From: Ornithinimicrobium sp. F0845
GTDB taxonomy: Bacteria > Actinomycetota > Actinomycetes > Actinomycetales > Dermatophilaceae
Assembly (NCBI RefSeq): GCF_023015765.1
Contig: NZ_JALKAL010000020.1
Coordinates: 1-45,231 of the forward strand
Reading direction: 5' to 3'
Length of the DNA: 45,231 bases
Shown here: positions 44,508 through 45,231 of the stretch, in pieces
Layout: every line of letters starts with the position of its first letter
Numbering within the stretch: the first letter of the stretch is position 1
Notes under the pieces: model-generated
Told to the model about the DNA's origin: nothing
What the model saw: the letters and a program-made list of their open reading frames with translations, nothing else
The model's database searches: none
Program-made: the position numbers and the translations under genes

Positions 44508-44553
44508 CCGCCGTGGTGCGGGGGAGTAACCAACCTGCCCCGCACCACGGCGG
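44508..44553 (+). terminator. 16-bp perfect hairpin after nrdJ
   Basis: CCGCCGTGGTGCGGGG (44508-44523) pairs fully with CCCCGCACCACGGCGG (44538-44553), loop 14 nt, starting 11 nt after the stop codon. There is no T-run, which is common for actinobacterial terminators. The following ~190 bp up to the next gene show no other feature. Confidence 0.8.
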
Positions 44554-44731
44554 CGCCATGTCTGGGGTCAACTCCCGGTTGCGGCCCTCACTCACGGCAT
44601 CGAGATGACTTCCCATCGCAGAAGCGGCGGACTCCTGAAGGCGAAGGCGGTCCTACGCGGCGGTATGACGCAACCCGGGGGCGGTGGGCCCAACAAGCGC
44701 CCCGTGGCAGGTGCGTGCGCCATCGCTTCCA

Positions 44732-44737
44732 TACGAT
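44732..44737 (+). promoter_or_regulatory. Leaderless -10 for the small nuclease-like gene
   Basis: TACGAT ends 6 nt before the ATG at 44744, with no Shine-Dalgarno. No good -35 is visible. Confidence 0.45.
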
Positions 44738-44743
44738 GGGGTC

Positions 44744-45112
44744 ATGAGAGGCGACGAAGTTCGGGTGGTTCAGGCCTTCTGTGAATACCTGACCTCAGAA
44801 GGGTGGTCCGTCTCGCGCGAGGTCGACTTCGTCGACATAGTCGCTCACAAGGACGGCTGCAACCTTCTCGCGGAGGCCAAAGGACGCACCGCTGCCGTGG
44901 GCCTCGATGTAGACACAATGTTCGGTCAACTGTTGCGTCGCATGCCTCCGACCAGACCTTCGGAGACCACGCGATTCGCCGTCGTGGTGCCGACTGGAGC
45001 AGCCGAGGCCGTCCAACGCGTCCCTGCGTGGGTGCGTGAGGAGCTGCGGATTGACGTCTATGTCGTCGATGACGACGGATCAGTGACGCCGCCCCGGGAA
45101 ACCGGCGCCTGA
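44744..45112 (+). CDS. Small protein with PD-(D/E)xK-like motif, 122 aa
   Basis: The N-terminal helix (VVQAFCEYLTSEGWSV) is followed by VDFVDIVAHKDGCNLLAEAKGRT, which has the order Asp, hydrophobic strand, then Glu-x-Lys of restriction-endonuclease-fold proteins such as Mrr- and YraN-like families. Further strands (RFAVVVPTG, IDVYVVDDDG) fit the fold. It could be a small nuclease or an inactive relative; no methyltransferase or other restriction gene is nearby. The ATG at 44744 follows a leaderless -10. Confidence 0.7.
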   Translation: MRGDEVRVVQAFCEYLTSEGWSVSREVDFVDIVAHKDGCNLLAEAKGRTAAVGLDVDTMFGQLLRRMPPTRPSETTRFAVVVPTGAAEAVQRVPAWVREELRIDVYVVDDDGSVTPPRETGA

Positions 45113-45173
45113 CGCGGCAAATCCGGTCGTGGCGATCGGGCGGACCGGCGGCCGTCCGTGCAAAGATCCGGCT

Positions 45174-45231
45174 GTGAGGAACACCAGGGTGCGAGCCACC
45201 GTAGTGATGACCCTCGTAGTCGTTACGGGCT
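45174..45231 (+). CDS. Start of a secreted or membrane protein, cut by window end
   Basis: A GTG at 45174 opens a frame to the window edge reading MRNTRVRATVVMTLVVVTG, a basic start followed by a hydrophobic run as in a signal peptide. Only 19 codons are visible, so this is tentative. Confidence 0.4.
   Translation, partial: MRNTRVRATVVMTLVVVTG

Overview
The window is about 45 kb of high-GC DNA (roughly 70% by eye). Genes are densely packed, GTG starts and 4-8 nt stop/start overlaps are common, and several promoters look leaderless. It carries nrdR next to a class II (B12-dependent) ribonucleotide reductase, lipoproteins with actinobacterial-type signal peptides, and LLM-family flavin/F420-type oxidoreductase and Rv2258c-like methyltransferase genes. 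Together these point to an actinobacterium, probably in the Micrococcales (Intrasporangiaceae-like). That placement is inference, not a match.

Left part (1-15 kb): a truncated unknown gene and an unknown conserved-looking gene; an LLM-class oxidoreductase; a three-gene polar amino-acid ABC transporter on the minus strand (solute-binding protein, permease, ATPase); a LuxR/TPR regulator split by one in-frame TAG; a SAM methyltransferase; a YdeI/DUF1905 protein; a lipoprotein with an acidic repeat; a double-ACT protein; a large secreted DUF6351 hydrolase-like protein whose stop codon overlaps a MocA-like nucleotidyltransferase; and two GNAT genes.

Molybdenum-hydroxylase block (15-24 kb): plus-strand MoxR ATPase, VWA (CoxE-like) and XdhC maturation genes face a minus-strand coxS-coxL-coxM-coxG set. 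The large subunit carries AYRGAGR, not the AYxCSFR of true CO dehydrogenase, and the order S-L-M is that of form II. It is therefore better read as a molybdenum hydroxylase of unknown substrate than as a CO oxidiser.

Aromatic-catabolism island (24-40.6 kb): two operons converge near 29.6 kb. The plus-strand operon starts at 24270 and encodes an MhpA-type FAD monooxygenase, maleylacetate reductase, hydroxyquinol 1,2-dioxygenase, an NTF2-like protein, an FCD/GntR regulator and a carboxymuconolactone-decarboxylase-family protein. The minus-strand operon starts at 40479 and encodes an extradiol (VOC) dioxygenase, DoxX, an FAH-family enzyme, a complete branched-chain-type ABC importer, an aldehyde dehydrogenase, a CaiB/BaiF CoA-transferase and an atypical crotonase. 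The outer promoters of both operons share a consensus -35 TTGACA followed by nearly the same 16-bp palindrome over the -10. This suggests that one regulator, most simply the FCD/GntR protein, controls both ends. The divergent molybdenum-hydroxylase operon starts beside the left-hand operator, so it may belong to the same system. The substrate is not known; hydroxylated phenylpropanoid-, resorcinol- or flavonoid-like compounds are the leading guesses.

Right end (40.6-45.2 kb): nrdR-nrdJ with tandem NrdR-box-like sites and a strong hairpin terminator, a small PD-(D/E)xK-like protein, and the first codons of a secreted protein cut by the window edge. I saw no rRNA, tRNA, CRISPR array, transposase or integrase.
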